NCBI GenBank assembly: GCA_964016985.1
Contig: OZ024824.1
Coordinates: 120,300,951 to 120,364,950 of the forward strand
Direction of reading: 5' to 3'
DNA: 64,000 nucleotides
Source: Anodontia alba
Taxonomy: Eukaryota > Mollusca > Bivalvia > Lucinida > Lucinidae
Shown here: piece after piece, positions 1 to 13,800 of the stretch
Layout: each line of letters opens with the position of its first letter
Numbering within the stretch: position 1 is the first letter of the stretch
The notes under the pieces: model-generated
What the model saw: only the letters and a program-made list of their open reading frames with translations
Told to the model about the DNA's origin: nothing
The model's database searches: none
Made by a program: the position numbers and the translations under genes

Positions 1-16
1 CCCTGAAACGCTTTTT

Positions 17-61
<45 letters not shown>

Positions 62-853
62 ATAGCTGGGGATATAACACTGGAGCAGAAATATGGAAAA
101 CCACAAAAGGGTTAAAGGATGATGAACAAAAGACTTCAGACTTCAAAAGACGCTGTCAGCGTACACTGTCTATTTTGCATATTTATTTATTTATTTTATT
201 TGTTTAATTTATTTTTTTTTTCTTTTTTGCACTTTTTTCTCTTTCTTTCTGTAAAAGAATAATTATAATCAGTTTGCTTTTGAGCAACATTCCTGAAATT
301 TTTTGAAAACCAAATGAACAAATGCGTTGTTTATATGAATAGTGGAGAGGAGCTTTTGCGTTTGTAATGTGGTTTGGGGTGTTTTTTGATGTGCTTTAAT
401 AGGTTTTTAAAAATGGTTTGGTGTATTAATGAAGATGATTAGCCACCCTACTATATTCTAGTCTACCTTGCACTACCCTTTCCATCCATATAAGAGTGGT
501 TTGGTGTGGTTTGTGAGTGTTTGGGGTATTTTGGGGTAGTTTAGGGTGTTTCAATGGACCACTGAGAGCATCAAGAACTCCATCAATCCCATAGTATCGA
601 TACTTTAATTTATATAAAAGTCACCTGTGTGGAACCTTTTCGATGGCTTAAGCGAAATGTTGTGACATGTAAAGACTTTTGTAATCTGTTTTAGGCTTCC
701 AATAAATTTGCACAAACCTTCAAAACCCAAAACCGCTAAATAAACAGGGCCCATGCGTTAGGGTTCGTATATTTCGGTATTTAGTTAGACCTAGCACGAT
801 TATCATACGGCTAGACATTTCCGTCAAGATTTCGGTCACTAAGGTAAACAGCA
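1..853. other. 5' flank of PPIL6, no gene seen
   Basis: The stretch holds a poly-T run (about 20-60), an ATTT-rich patch near 180-215, and G/T-rich direct repeats of GGTTTGGGGTGT type at 365-550. The 5' UTR and promoter of PPIL6 must lie at its right end. No TATA box or initiator is convincing. An in-frame TAA at 845-847 closes the frame just upstream of the ATG at 854. Confidence 0.5.
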
Positions 854-931
854 ATGGCGGCGTTAAAAAGTCTTGAAGTGACAGGCTTAGTTAATGATGA
901 AAACTTTCAAAGATCAAAATCTTGCGCAGAG
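854..931 (+). CDS. PPIL6: PPIL6 exon 1 (codons 1-26)
   Basis: It encodes a start resembling the conserved family N-terminus ([18 protein letters not shown]). It ends GAG|GTCTCT, a weak donor, in phase 0. The exon is supported by similarity to the vertebrate N-terminus and by the clean phase-0 join to exon 2 at 6380. This is the least certain splice site of the gene. Confidence 0.8.
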
Positions 932-3900
932 GTCTCTAGTCTTATTTTATACGTTCTAATATTCCTATTTATATTTCTACTTTCTACTTGAATACTAACA
1001 CGGGCGTGACGTGGTGTAGCCTTTCGGCCGAATTTTCTGTTTTTGCTATCGCTAAGTATAGTGGGTCTGATTGTATCAGTTCCTCTTCTATACTTTGTTA
1101 AAGAAAACTCCGAGTTAAAAAACCTCCACATCTTTTTTGTCATATTAATGTGGGAAAGTTTCTTGCTCCAAGAAAACACATTGTATAATGACAATGTGTA
1201 ATGTAGCGGTTCATAGAAATATCGTCCTGTCATGTATTTTTGACACACATCTAATTTGACGGGCTTACATTTTTCTTCCTATTCTTGGACTTGCAGAAAC
1301 TTTTTTGTAATGCCTCATCGTTATTGGGGTAGAGCAACATAAGAGGGTCACATCCAGGTATTTAAGTAGAAATTCTAGATCTTCTTGGAAAATTACAACC
1401 ATGTAACCGTGAATGGTCAACATTTTGAAAGAAATGCTTAAAGCACTTTTTTCCTTTGAACTGAAGCTCAAAACTTTAAAAATGCATCAGCTATATCTGA
1501 ATCAAACATGCTTCTCTTTTACTGTATCACCTGATGCATTTATTCACAAGTATGGTATATGGTTGAAATGCTATTGCATACACAATATTTTTTTTCAAAT
1601 AAATATAAGGTCATATGAAAATATTTAGCAACTGGAAGAAGAGAAATTCATAAAGTAATTTTCCGTGTATTTGTTTGATGCCAAGCATAAGTAACTTGAA
1701 TAAAAATATCTTTGCTGACAATAAATAATCTATTTAGAACAAATTTTATTAAGACATGTGGCAAATTTGTACGTGCAAGCAGGAGAAACAAGCACTTCAG
1801 CTGCCATACCCCTTAAAACTGAAACATAAAAATGGCAGCAATTTGTAAAATGGGTCAGATTTTTAAAATATATACAGGTGTCATTCAACAGTGATTCTTG
1901 TCATTTTATTTTGTTTGTTGTCATCGTCAATCTGTTAAGCATTATCACGCTGCTTATGGACACCAAGTGCTTTGTCTTATTTAGCTCATCTGCACTTCTG
2001 CACCTTATGCTTATTCACATATGCTCCATGTGCATGCGTGGGTGATCATTAATAATTTTAGAAACGTTTGGTGCTCTTGATGTACTGTATCAGAGCACCT
2101 ATCAAGTCAGTCTGACCTTGTGGGCTAATTCCATCTATGCTTCCATTTAGCACTTTCAATGTAATGTCACTAACAGTATTAAGCCCCTCTCTGTATAATA
2201 CTTCCTCAACTGTCTTCTCCAGGGTATCCCTTTCCTCCTGGTAGGCATCAAAATGGCACAGATAATGTTCTGTATTCTCCAGAACCTTGCACGTGTCGCA
2301 CATTCGTGATGCTGTTTTGTCAATCTTTGCTCTGTGGTTATTCAGTCTAGTGTGGCCTGACAACAGCTGGTTTAAGATTGAGAAGGAGCGTCTTTCTCCT
2401 CTCCAAAGCAGTTTCTCTTTCCTACCTCTGAGAATACTTCCTGTATAATTTCTGTCTTTTCTGATAAAACATACTTTCTCTGCCATTTCTCTTTCACCTG
2501 TTTCTTTATCTCACTAACTGCTTCCTTATTGTCCATCACTATTGGTATATCTCCTTTATCATTAACTTCAGCTGAAGCCTCTTTTGCCTTTTATCTGCTA
2601 GTTCATTTCCCCTAATGTCTTTGTGACCTGGTACCCAGTGTACATTGATTGTATTTCCTTTGGAATATAGGCAACTGATGCATTCTTTGATTCTTGTGAC
2701 AATTTCTATCTTAGATGTTGGTGGTTTGTTTTCAAAAGTCGTGATTATTGCTGGTTGACAGTCAGTAAAGAAATGGATACTCCTTTCAACTAGGTCAGAT
2801 TTTTCTAGTTCAGATAACAAACAAATGATGCTGCCTGAACATAGTCCTGGTATTATTGCAAAACTTAGATTACTATTTTGCAAGAAAAAAAGCAGCCTGT
2901 TAGATGTGTCATTTCATATGAGTGTAAACCAAAATGACAATCACCATGGTGGTCCTATTTCACTTGGAATTTTTATGAAGGCAGTTGATACAAATTTATT
3001 TTAGTGATATCAAATAATGTTCTAGAAGTCAAAGATTGTCTTCCACAAAACAAATGTACTGGGAGTTGTCTGAGAAATTAATGGCATGTCAAATAATGCT
3101 TAAGTGCATCAAAACCCATGAGTCTAGGCTACCGTAACACACCGAAACACTGGAACACATGGGTAATTACCGGATTACACTTTCACTCTGGGTAAAATTT
3201 TCAGCAGATGACATTTTGAAATATTTTCCCTGGATAACAATTTTGACATTTCACGGTTATTGTCTTCAGTGGAGACAATTTGCATGGGAAATGTCAAATC
3301 ATTTTTGTTGGAAAAATATAAAGCTCATACAAAATTCAATATTAGCATATCATTTTGTCATCAGCTCAATTATATCAGAGAGTGGTAATGGTAAAATTAT
3401 ATTCTAAGATCGAATTTGTCATTAACAACATCCTACACAGAAACAAACATCAATTATGTCATAAAAGCGAACAGAAATAATGAAAAAATAAAAAATGAAA
3501 GTGTGTTCAGGTAATTACCAGTGTGTTCCAGTGTTTCGGTGTGTTCTGGTATTTCTATATACCCTAACTGTAGTGACCAAATCAGAAGTGGCCTGAATCT
3601 GTACCCCCAAACAATCAATAGCATACCAAAAAAAACATGATAGCTATAAATTTTCAACAGGTAAGAAAGCAATGAAATATCCAATTAGAATGCATTTTTC
3701 AGCAACGTTGGGAAGAAATGAATGTATTTTACTTGTATCATTCGAATCACCTCTGACAGTCATACATTTTTTGTGTAGATCTCATTGATTGGGCTCCTTT
3801 CACAGAAACAAACAGCCAGATGGAGATGGTACAATGCGAGGCAGATTTGTAACAAATGAGTACAGATGCAAAAGCAGTCATAACAATGTTGAAGAAAGTC

Positions 3901-6900
3901 AGTTGGGACACCCTGCAAAGATGTGGAAACTAGCCCAATTGACAATAATGTATCGCATCATACACCAGCTACTCTGCTTTCAACATCTTTCATTTTTGCT
4001 TGGCACTTTATGTAGAAGAAGTAAATTTGCAATTTTCTGTCATTATTTAATGAAAAACCACTTGTCATAAATACCAGTGCACAAATACTTTTATTTTATT
4101 CGTTGGTTTTTAACAAATCAAATATTTTCACTTTTTCCCATGTAGTTAAAATGGCTACAAATTATGCAGAAAGTGGTAGGGTAGATAAATTGGAGGCAGG
4201 TTTTTAACCAGTTCTGTTTGTTCAAATTTTCTGAAATTTTCACAATATTGTTATAAAATATCAGTAATCAAAAATCAGCAAAGAAAAGTAAATAATATAA
4301 TTAAAAAAGAAATCAAGTCACTTTTCTTTAGAAATTGCATAGGTCAGACTAATTTTTGGCATAAATTTAATTTTGGGGTAATTATTTAAGAACAAAAAAC
4401 AGAAATAGCAACAACAGAACAAATGGTTTCTGATCAGATATGTTCAGTCAGAAGAAAATATTTACATTTAAGATAAGATGCCTGTCAAAAACGTCTTTCT
4501 GAATGATATCAAAAGGACAGTAGTACACATTCCAGCTGAGTCCAGCCAGACTATCCTCTCAGACAAGCAGGACTAGAGGCCGTGACACACACGTGTCACA
4601 TGTGCAAGTTCAGATAGCATGCACAGAATACCAGAATAGCTTTTTCCCAAGAACCATCATCCTGTGGAACCAGCTTACCCAATCAGCTGTGTCAGACAAT
4701 GCTGGCAGTCTTCCAGAGACAGTTGGCTACCCTCTCACCTGTGATGCCACATACATTGTACTGTGTTTAGCTTTTAGACAACTGTATATCATAGTTCCAG
4801 ATAAGGCACTTTTTCATCCAAAAGGAGCCAATATTTTATTTCTGCAGGAAAACATATGTTGTGGGTATTCATTTGAAGCACCTCAGTGATACCCCTTTCA
4901 TCTGAAGCTGTGTGTGTATACCTCTTTTATTCATTGCGCATGAGGGATATCCACCAAATCACAAGAATACATAAGTTTTTGAGGAAGGCAGTTACTGAAG
5001 ACGTTGATGATGATAATGATGATGATGATGATGATTGTGTCTTGTACTGCTCAGTCAGCAATTTTACTGTTTTTGTCACCCGTCAACACGATGAATCCAG
5101 GTTGATATATTTAAAATTAAGACTAGCTTTTCCACTTATATCAACATGAAATCATTCAAACACATTCATTCTTTGGCATCTGATAGCTGCTGGCATCTAA
5201 ATATTTGGATTCTGTAAACCATGACCACGTGAATTGCACCTGTCACATCAAGAAGTCATCTCAGCACCCAGCCTTAAGATGTTTCACCAGGGACTGCCAG
5301 TCATCACCTCCACGTAAAGAGATCCTCTGTTTGTATTTAAGCTGTTTTTATATGTACTCAATTGGCTTGAACGACACATGTACATACTTAAATTTAAAAA
5401 TGCCCTAAGTATTGGGACAGATAGGCCTTTGCAAACAGTGTAGACCCAGATCAGATGCTGCAGAATATGGCATCTGATCAGTCTACACTGTTTGTCAAAC
5501 AGCAATATTTTAGTCACATCAAGAGGTAGTAGAATGGACTATTTCAAATTTTAGGACAAATATGGTAAGTAGATAAGGAGTTCCATTGCTTAGGGTAAAC
5601 ACGGTCAATCCCTTACTGTTTCTTTTTGTCTCTGTTGCTCAATCTGAATTCGTCGGAGCTCACATTCCCTTTTACATTCATTAAGCCCATGAACTCTTTC
5701 GTGTGCTTGAACTCTTTCTCAGTGTTGTCAAATTGAACAGGCACTTTTATTTCCTTAAACCTACACATGTGAAGTTGAAAGGTAGTAGCTAGGTTTTCTG
5801 CTTGTCACATATTCACAAGACACCCAACTATTGAAGTCTTGTTTCAGTAGATCATCTTCATATTTTGCACTGTTTCTCACTACTCGGAGGTAAAGGGTTT
5901 GTAAATGCATATACCGTATTTACCCTAAGTATTCGGACATCTTATCATATCTGTTCTAAAATTTGAGCTAGTACAATTCACTACCCGATGTTGTGTCTAA
6001 AAATTGCAGGATGAGTGGCAAACAGTGTAGACCCAGATGAGATGCCGCAGAATCTGGGTCTATACTGTTTGCTCAGGCCTGTCTGTCCGAATACATATGG
6101 TAAATATGGTACCCACATTTGGTGGGTATACTCATATAGGCATTCATTACAATTGCTTAAACTCATTTCTAATATGTACCATATTTGTGTGTTGGATTGG
6201 ATGGATGATGGTATCAATACTATTTTATATTGTAATTTAAAACGTTCTTATCTGACATATTTTGGAACACTGTAAAATTCCACTATTAACACCACTTTTC
6301 AACTGTCTAAAGCTAGTGGTCTTATTTGTGGGGTGCTTTGTAATTAAAACAAGTCTTTGTTTTTCATTTTATTTTGCAGTGGTTACACAGTCAACATCCA
6401 AAAGTATACAAAGTACCAGAGATAAATGCTATGTTAGAATTTGAATGGAATCTCTACATTGATGCCAAGAAGAAGGTAAAGACTTTCTCCCTTCTAGACT
6501 GATAGCATGTGGAAGGAGATTAATTGCAGATTAATTGTGGATTAATTAGTGGATTTTGCACAATAGTATTTAATGATAACATAATTCTAGATAAGAAGTA
6601 TCAGGAAAATATTTTTTTTTCTTCTCTACAAAAACAGATGTTGCAGGTACTCATTAGAAGCATCTCCCAGAGCACAGGTTTTTGTGGCAAAATAAGAAAA
6701 AATATCAATACTGTTTGGTTGTTAAGAGTACTTTCTGATGCAATGTGATTAGCAATGTTTGACTGAAAAAAAAACAACATAATAATAATTGAGCCTGCAC
6801 ACAAAAAAAACCCTACAAAATGGCATGTGTGCCCAGCAAAGACTCAGATCAGCCTGATAAGAGTCTTCACTGTCTGCATGCATGAAGAAAGCTTGGGCCC

Positions 6901-7797
6901 TTAGCTACCCAGTGAGCACACAGCAAAGACTGATCAGACTGGGCAGATGCATAGGCTGATCTGAGTCTTCGCTGGGTGCACATGCCATTTTGTTGATTTA
7001 GTTGTGCGCTGACTCAATTTCAAGTTAAGATTATTGTTTTGTCAGAAATATTTGTTTTTATTTTATTGCATAAGCGTTAAAATCAATGTATAGCCGAATA
7101 AAAAATGGTATCTTCACAAGTGAAAGAATATGATATTTTCACAAGTGAAAAATAACAAGTGGATGTTATTTTCACTACTCATTTCAGATTACTTTTTTTC
7201 CTAACAGATGCCGATCCCATTTCAGTTTGTTTTAACTCCTTTAATTCCTCTGTTTCTGAGCAAAGCTATCAAGTGTTGGTGTGCATTTTCTTACTTAGAA
7301 TGTAAGGAACATTTTGGAAACAAGATTATTCTAATTTGCCGAAATTTCTTGTTTTTATCTCACTAGAGCTTCACGTTATGCACTGAAAGTCGACGCCATG
7401 ACGTTCATATTTTTTTGTTTGGTTATGTTAGTTATGTCTTCAGAAGCACACATTGGCATGTAAACAATAAATAAAAAGAACATTTACTCTTTTTCAGTAA
7501 ATACCAAAAACATTTTCATCTCATATAATGGAAACATTCAAATTTTTAGTTGTGCTTCACACTCATGAAACAAAAAAATGGTGTTTTCATTACACTGGTT
7601 GAAAATATTTCAGGTATTCACTTCAAAAGAGTAAATATCCCCTATAAAATTGTACCATGTGTCAATTTTATTGATTTTACTGATTAATTGTCCAGTTATA
7701 TGGATTATAATGATATCAATAATTTCCTGAAGGCTTGCATTAACTCTTGTAGCAAAATTGTACACACACACACACACACACAACCATATATATAAAA

Positions 7798-7882
<85 letters not shown>

Positions 7883-10800
7883 TCAGATATTAGTATTTAC
7901 TCATATATCAGAGAAAATAAGACATAATTTAGGTTTACCCCATTTAAGCCTAGCATCCCATTTAAGTGACATTGGCTAACAGTGTAAATCCAGATCAGAT
8001 GCCACAGAATGCGGCATCTGATCAGGATCTAAACTGTTTGCATTAAGTTCAGAAATATCTGCAAAGCATGATAATAATGAAAACTAACCAGACATCCTTT
8101 ATATAGAAAATGGACCTGTCCAAAAAGTTAGAGTAGATGAGTCCACATGGCAAAAATGGTTTGAAGGAATCAGATGCATTTGATAGATTTTCAGCTACGT
8201 TTTACAATCCTTGTAGGCAACTTTTGTGATTTTATTTCATTTTCACTTTCCTGCACACCAAGACCCCACCTCTCAAAAGCAAGAATTTGCTCCCCTTCGG
8301 AGTATACTTATTCTCATAGGGAGCAAATTCTTTCCTTTCAGAGTTGACCCGCTTTTCAGAAAGACTTGGCATAAACATTTTGATAGATTTCCTCCCCCAA
8401 AATGTTATTCATTCCCGTTACCCATTTTAGTCAGGAGACCCCTAAAAGAGGGTATTGTGTGTACTATTTACCCTAAGTATTGGGGCACCTTATCTATTTA
8501 CCTTACTTGTCATGCAATTTGAAATAGTCCATTCTACTACCTCTTGATGTGTCTCAAATATTGCTGGATGTATGCCAAACAGTGTAGACCTGATCAGATG
8601 CCTACACTGTTGCAAAGGCCTATCTGTCCCAATATGTAGTTATTATGGTAATTAGCAAACAGTGCAGTCCAAGATTAGAATGTGACATCTGATCAGGGTC
8701 TGCACTTTTCAAATAGTTTAGCCATTTTTCTCTGGGAATAGCTAAATTACATGCCTTGACATGCCTAAAATTGAAATTTGACTCTTCCAATATATGACCT
8801 ATATAGTGTGGGGGGAGTTTATTCATTCAGAAATGATTAAACTTTTTTGTTTTACTTTCGCAATGAGGAATAAAGAGGAGACACATGGCAATTTAAAGAA
8901 AAAGATATTTGTTTATTCAGTCCAAAATGTGTTAAACTTTTTTTGTTTGACTTTTTGTAATCAGGAATTAAGAGGAGATACATGGAGGTTTGAAGAGAAA
9001 GCTATATGTTTTGTTGGTGGTCAGTTACAAGGTGGACCCGAGGAATTTGTTCAGTGGGCAACAGAGACATATGGATATGAAGATTATAGACCATCTGCTT
9101 TATATCAAACCCTGACAGAGGAGGCCTACAAGAGCTGTCTGAATAAAGAAAATGTATGTCAGCTTTTTGTCTAAAATATGAAGCTCTTTCATAGCTCCAT
9201 ATAAGAAGGAGTATCCACAAAATAGTTTTCTTAATGAAAGCATATGTTGTGGGTACTCATTAAAAGTGCCGCACTGAGGCATTTCTGATGAGTACCACAA
9301 CATACATTTTCATGCAGTAGTAAGAAAGATATCAACTATTTTTGGTTGACAAAAGCACCTTACCTGGAGCTATGACCTTAACCCTTGTTATGCTGAATAA
9401 ATTAAGATGCCACACCCACTTCAATTTTCAGCCAATCAGATTACTTGATTTAGGTTTCTGATACGAATTCACATACTTAATGAAAAACAGTGCAGATCCA
9501 GATCAGTTGGCTTCTTCAGAGGCCAACTGATCTGGATCTACACTGTTTGCAAAGGCAGGGTGTATTCCAGGTTCAGCAGGACAAGGGTTAAATTTTCTGA
9601 CTCATAAGATTACAGTCAAAATTAATTTCTAAAATATCTGTAAAATACTTATTATTTTCTTTTGCAGCAAAGATGGACTTCTAATTAAACACAGTAGCCT
9701 GTAAAACAGCTGGAATCTTGTGATCTCTAAAAGCATAAATATGGACCAGAATAGCATGATATTATCAAAAAATGCAATTCCCTCTTTTCCCTTTCTCTGA
9801 GAATACCATGCCGTTTTTGACCCTTAACCCTTAAACTGCCATTCACAACAATTATAATCTGCTTTGTCATCTGCTTGTGATTTTAAAAGTCATTTTTGTG
9901 GACAGTGGGGACCCAGATCAGACTGCTCCTAGGAGCAGTCTGATCAGGGTTCACACTGTTTGCCTGAAAAAATAGGTTTGAAAAGTTTGCAAGAATATTT
10001 AGCTGACAACATAAACATACAACATTTTCAGATGCCAGTTTTCTTGGCATTTTAAGGGTTAAAATTTACTGGTTGTAAATGGGCCAAGCATAGCCTGGTA
10101 TCAGAACAAACGATGTAAAAATTAGATAGATTGGCATTTTAATCCAGAATCTGCTGAACCTGAATATGCCCTGCCATTGCAAACAGTGTAGACCCAGATC
10201 AGTTGGCTTCTGAAGAAGCCAACTGATCTGGATCTGCACTGTTTATCATTTAGAATTGTGAATTTCTATCAACAACCTGGAACGAGTAACCTGATGCTGA
10301 ATCCCGTTGGCGTTAGCGTCGGCCTAAAACTTCTTGTCCGCGTTGTAACTTGAATACCCTTTGGAGTACTTTGATGATACTTGGTAGAAATGTAGAACAG
10401 GACCAGACGACGTGTCGTGTACAAGAATGACAACTCTGCCTTTCTTACTTTTTTTGGTGTTATCTCCCTTTGTTATATTTGACAGTGATAATCCATTGAT
10501 TTTGTGTCCGCTGTGTATGTCAAAGACACTTCTAATGGGTACTTACAATCATATTTTCATGGAGAAATAATAAAATTATTTTCTGGATACCCCCTTTTAT
10601 CTGGAGCTATGCTAAATAAATGGACATCCTTGTTATACTGGTCCAAAATTTTGAACCTGTTCATTTAACTACCGGTTTGTATGTCTAAAACCTGCTTGAT
10701 GAGTGACAAATATTGGGACAGGTAGGCATTTGCACTCAGTAAAGACACTGCAGAATGTGGTGCTGATCAGGGTCTACATTGTTTTTTGTACATACAGCAA

Positions 10801-13800
10801 TATATTAGACGAATCAAGAAGTAGTAGAATGGACGATTTGAAATTTTAGGACAAGTATGTTAACCGTAGTCCTGCTGAACCCGGATATACCCTTCCTTTG
10901 CCAACATTGTAGATCCAGATCAGTTGGCTTCTAAAGAAGCCAACTGATCTGGATCTGCACTGTTTGCCATTAAGTATGTGAATTTATATCAACAATCTGG
11001 ACAAAGTAATCTGATTGGCTAAAATTTAAAAGTGGGTGTGGCATCTTAATATATTCAGCATGACAAGGGTTAAGTAGATTAGATGTCCCAGTACTTGGGT
11101 AAATATGATACTTTGGGTAAACAGGGCAAATACATTCATGCCATGCGTGCACCAAACATGTGTCTCTTGTTATGCATATACAATGTAGTTTAGACCAGTT
11201 GGGCCCTGACAAGAGAAAAAGTGCCTTCTAATATATGCAAAATTGATCTGGGCCTTCGCTGTCTGTCTGTGCCCAAAGAGACACTATTGGATGGTGAGGC
11301 CCAGTTAACCCTAGTCCTGCTGAACCTGGATATGTCCTGCCTTTGCAAACAGTGTAGGTCCAGTTCAGTTGGCTTTTGAAGAAGCCAACTGATCTGGATC
11401 TGCACTGTTTGCCATTAAGTATGTGAATTTATATCAACAATCAAGGTCACATAATTTGATTGGCTGAAAACTAGAAATGGGTGTGGCATCTTAATTTATT
11501 CAGCAGGACAAGGGTAAATATATTCATCCGTTAGTACTTTTATTGCCCTTTTGTGTATAATTTTTGTGTCTTTGATGCATTAGATTGCCATGCTTGTTCC
11601 TGACCTGCTGTAATATTCTAGTTGCTGTATCATTCTTTGTTTTTGTTTTCTTTCCAGCATGATTATGTTTACATGGACATATCTATTGGTGATGAAGCAG
11701 CTGGAAGATTAGTATTTGAGGTTTGTTCACCTGTCTTTCAGTTTCAGTTTTTATAGCCAGCCACATGATAAGGGTGGGTATTATGGTTTCACCTTGGACA
11801 TCCTTCTGTCCATCTGTCCATTTTTTTGTTTCTGAACACTAACATGAGTAATGGATTCACCAAACTAGGTATGTGCATTGACATGGTGGACATCTGGTTT
11901 GGGATTGCTAATAGGCTAATAGGCATGGGCAAATTTCATCAATTTTTGACAATTATCTGCCCACCACATGCCCCTATTTTCATTTCCAGATGATAACCAG
12001 TAGGTATCAGTCAATTTTTACCAAACTTGGTATGTGCATTGATATTGTGGACATCTAGTTTGGGATTGCTAATGGGCAAATTTCATCAATTTTTGACAGA
12101 GTTATCTGCCCACCACACAATAGTGGCAGGGTATCATTTCACATTTTTATTTACATCTTTATTTTCATTAAAGGTTGCTAACGGAGATAATTTTAATACA
12201 ACTTGACTTTTTATTGTCTGAAAATACTATTTCCATATTGATTTAAGCTGTCCCTAGTTTGCTATAAAATGCTTCTGAGGACTGTGTAATTAAGTAGTAT
12301 AGGAGAAAATACTAAGTACGTAGTTTTCTAACTAGGCTACATAGCCAAGCTAGGTCAAAGGAGGTAAAAATGTTATCAGTTAAATAATGATTCTAATCTA
12401 ATTATTTTAACCCTTCTCTTGCTGGACACAACGATGCCCTGTTTTCGCAAACAGTGTAGATCCAGATCAGTTGGCTTCTGAAGAAGCCAACTGATCTGGA
12501 TCTTCACTATTTGTCATTAAATATGTGAATTTCTATCAAAAACCCGGATCAAGTAATCTGATTGGCTGGAAATTAGAAGTGGGCGTGGCATCTTAATTTA
12601 TTCAGCATGACAAGGGTTAAAAGATTTTTGTTATGTGTCAATGAACTGGTAATTAAAGTGATTGTAATTTAAATAGATTTTGTTATATACCTATAGCACA
12701 GGGCCCAGTTGTTCAAAGCTAACGATGTCGTTAGTTAACGATTCGTTAAAATTTACATCGAGTGATATGCAAATATGCTGAAATTTTTTGCTGAAAAAAT
12801 GTGAGTAGCTTTTGCAGTGCAAAAGCTACTCAAATTTTTTCAGCAAAAAATATCAAAATATTGTATATTGAATCCGCTAAAACAGTTAACGAAATGACCC
12901 TTAACGAGTCTGTTAAGCTAACGACGCTTTGAACAACTGGTCCCAGAGTGTCAAATTGTTCATTAAAGAAGATTGATACACCTGTTAGATTTTTCACTAT
13001 TTTTCACAAGGAAGACGACTTTTTTGACATTTGTTTTTCCTTACCTGCACATGAAACACCTTCTGAAAAGTTCACTCTTAAAGAGAAGAATTTGCTCCCA
13101 AATTTTGTCAGCCTCCCCTGAAAGTGTATCTGTTCCTCTGTTTCTTTTTTATAGCCCCGCTTTGCCATGTCCTTCTGTCATTCTGTTATTCCATGATTCT
13201 GTGACTGCAAAATTAAAATACATTTTGCTTAATAACTTTTATGTTTGTGGTCCTACTTCAATGAAACTTATACTACATTTCGAGGGTTGAGCGCAAGACT
13301 GGCGTAAGTCAGATGGTTGTTTTTCCCCAAACCTAATCTCCTCACCATGAAGGCGTTATGAAGATTACAACATTTCTTTCTGTAAACAATGAAAATTTAG
13401 GTGCCATTGCTCGTATGAGCAATGGCATCTAAATTTGCATTGTTTACAAAGGGGTCCAAGTTGCCCCTAAACAAGGGTTTCAAAAATATGTTTGAGTTAC
13501 CATAGTCTTGCGCTCAACCCTCGATTTGGTCTCTAAGGTAAGTAAGGTGTAGTCGCAGAATAATGGCCAAAGGTCCATAACTCTTGGCGTTATATCCCTT
13601 GATAGGTTTTCAAAATTTAAAATGCACTTTGCTTAATATTATGCTTGTGGTCCTACTTTAAGGAACCTTAAACCACACTTGATCTCTAAGGTAAGGAAAG
13701 TGTAGTGGTAGAATGGTGGTCAAGGGCCCATAACTCTATTTGCATTTGCTGAGATAGTGTTGAAATTTTGGCCGACCAGGCTGCTTACATAATGGACACA

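Noticed and set aside
2058..2883. A host RNase H gene
   Set aside because: Frame break, truncated start and the downstream zinc-finger C-terminus are those of a LINE ORF2 remnant.
7758..7979. THTHTH/YIYIYI protein
   Set aside because: Microsatellite translation only.
8794..9174. A stand-alone 126-codon gene
   Set aside because: It is PPIL6 exon 3 read through the intron on both sides; AG and GT boundaries and family alignment define 8965-9153.
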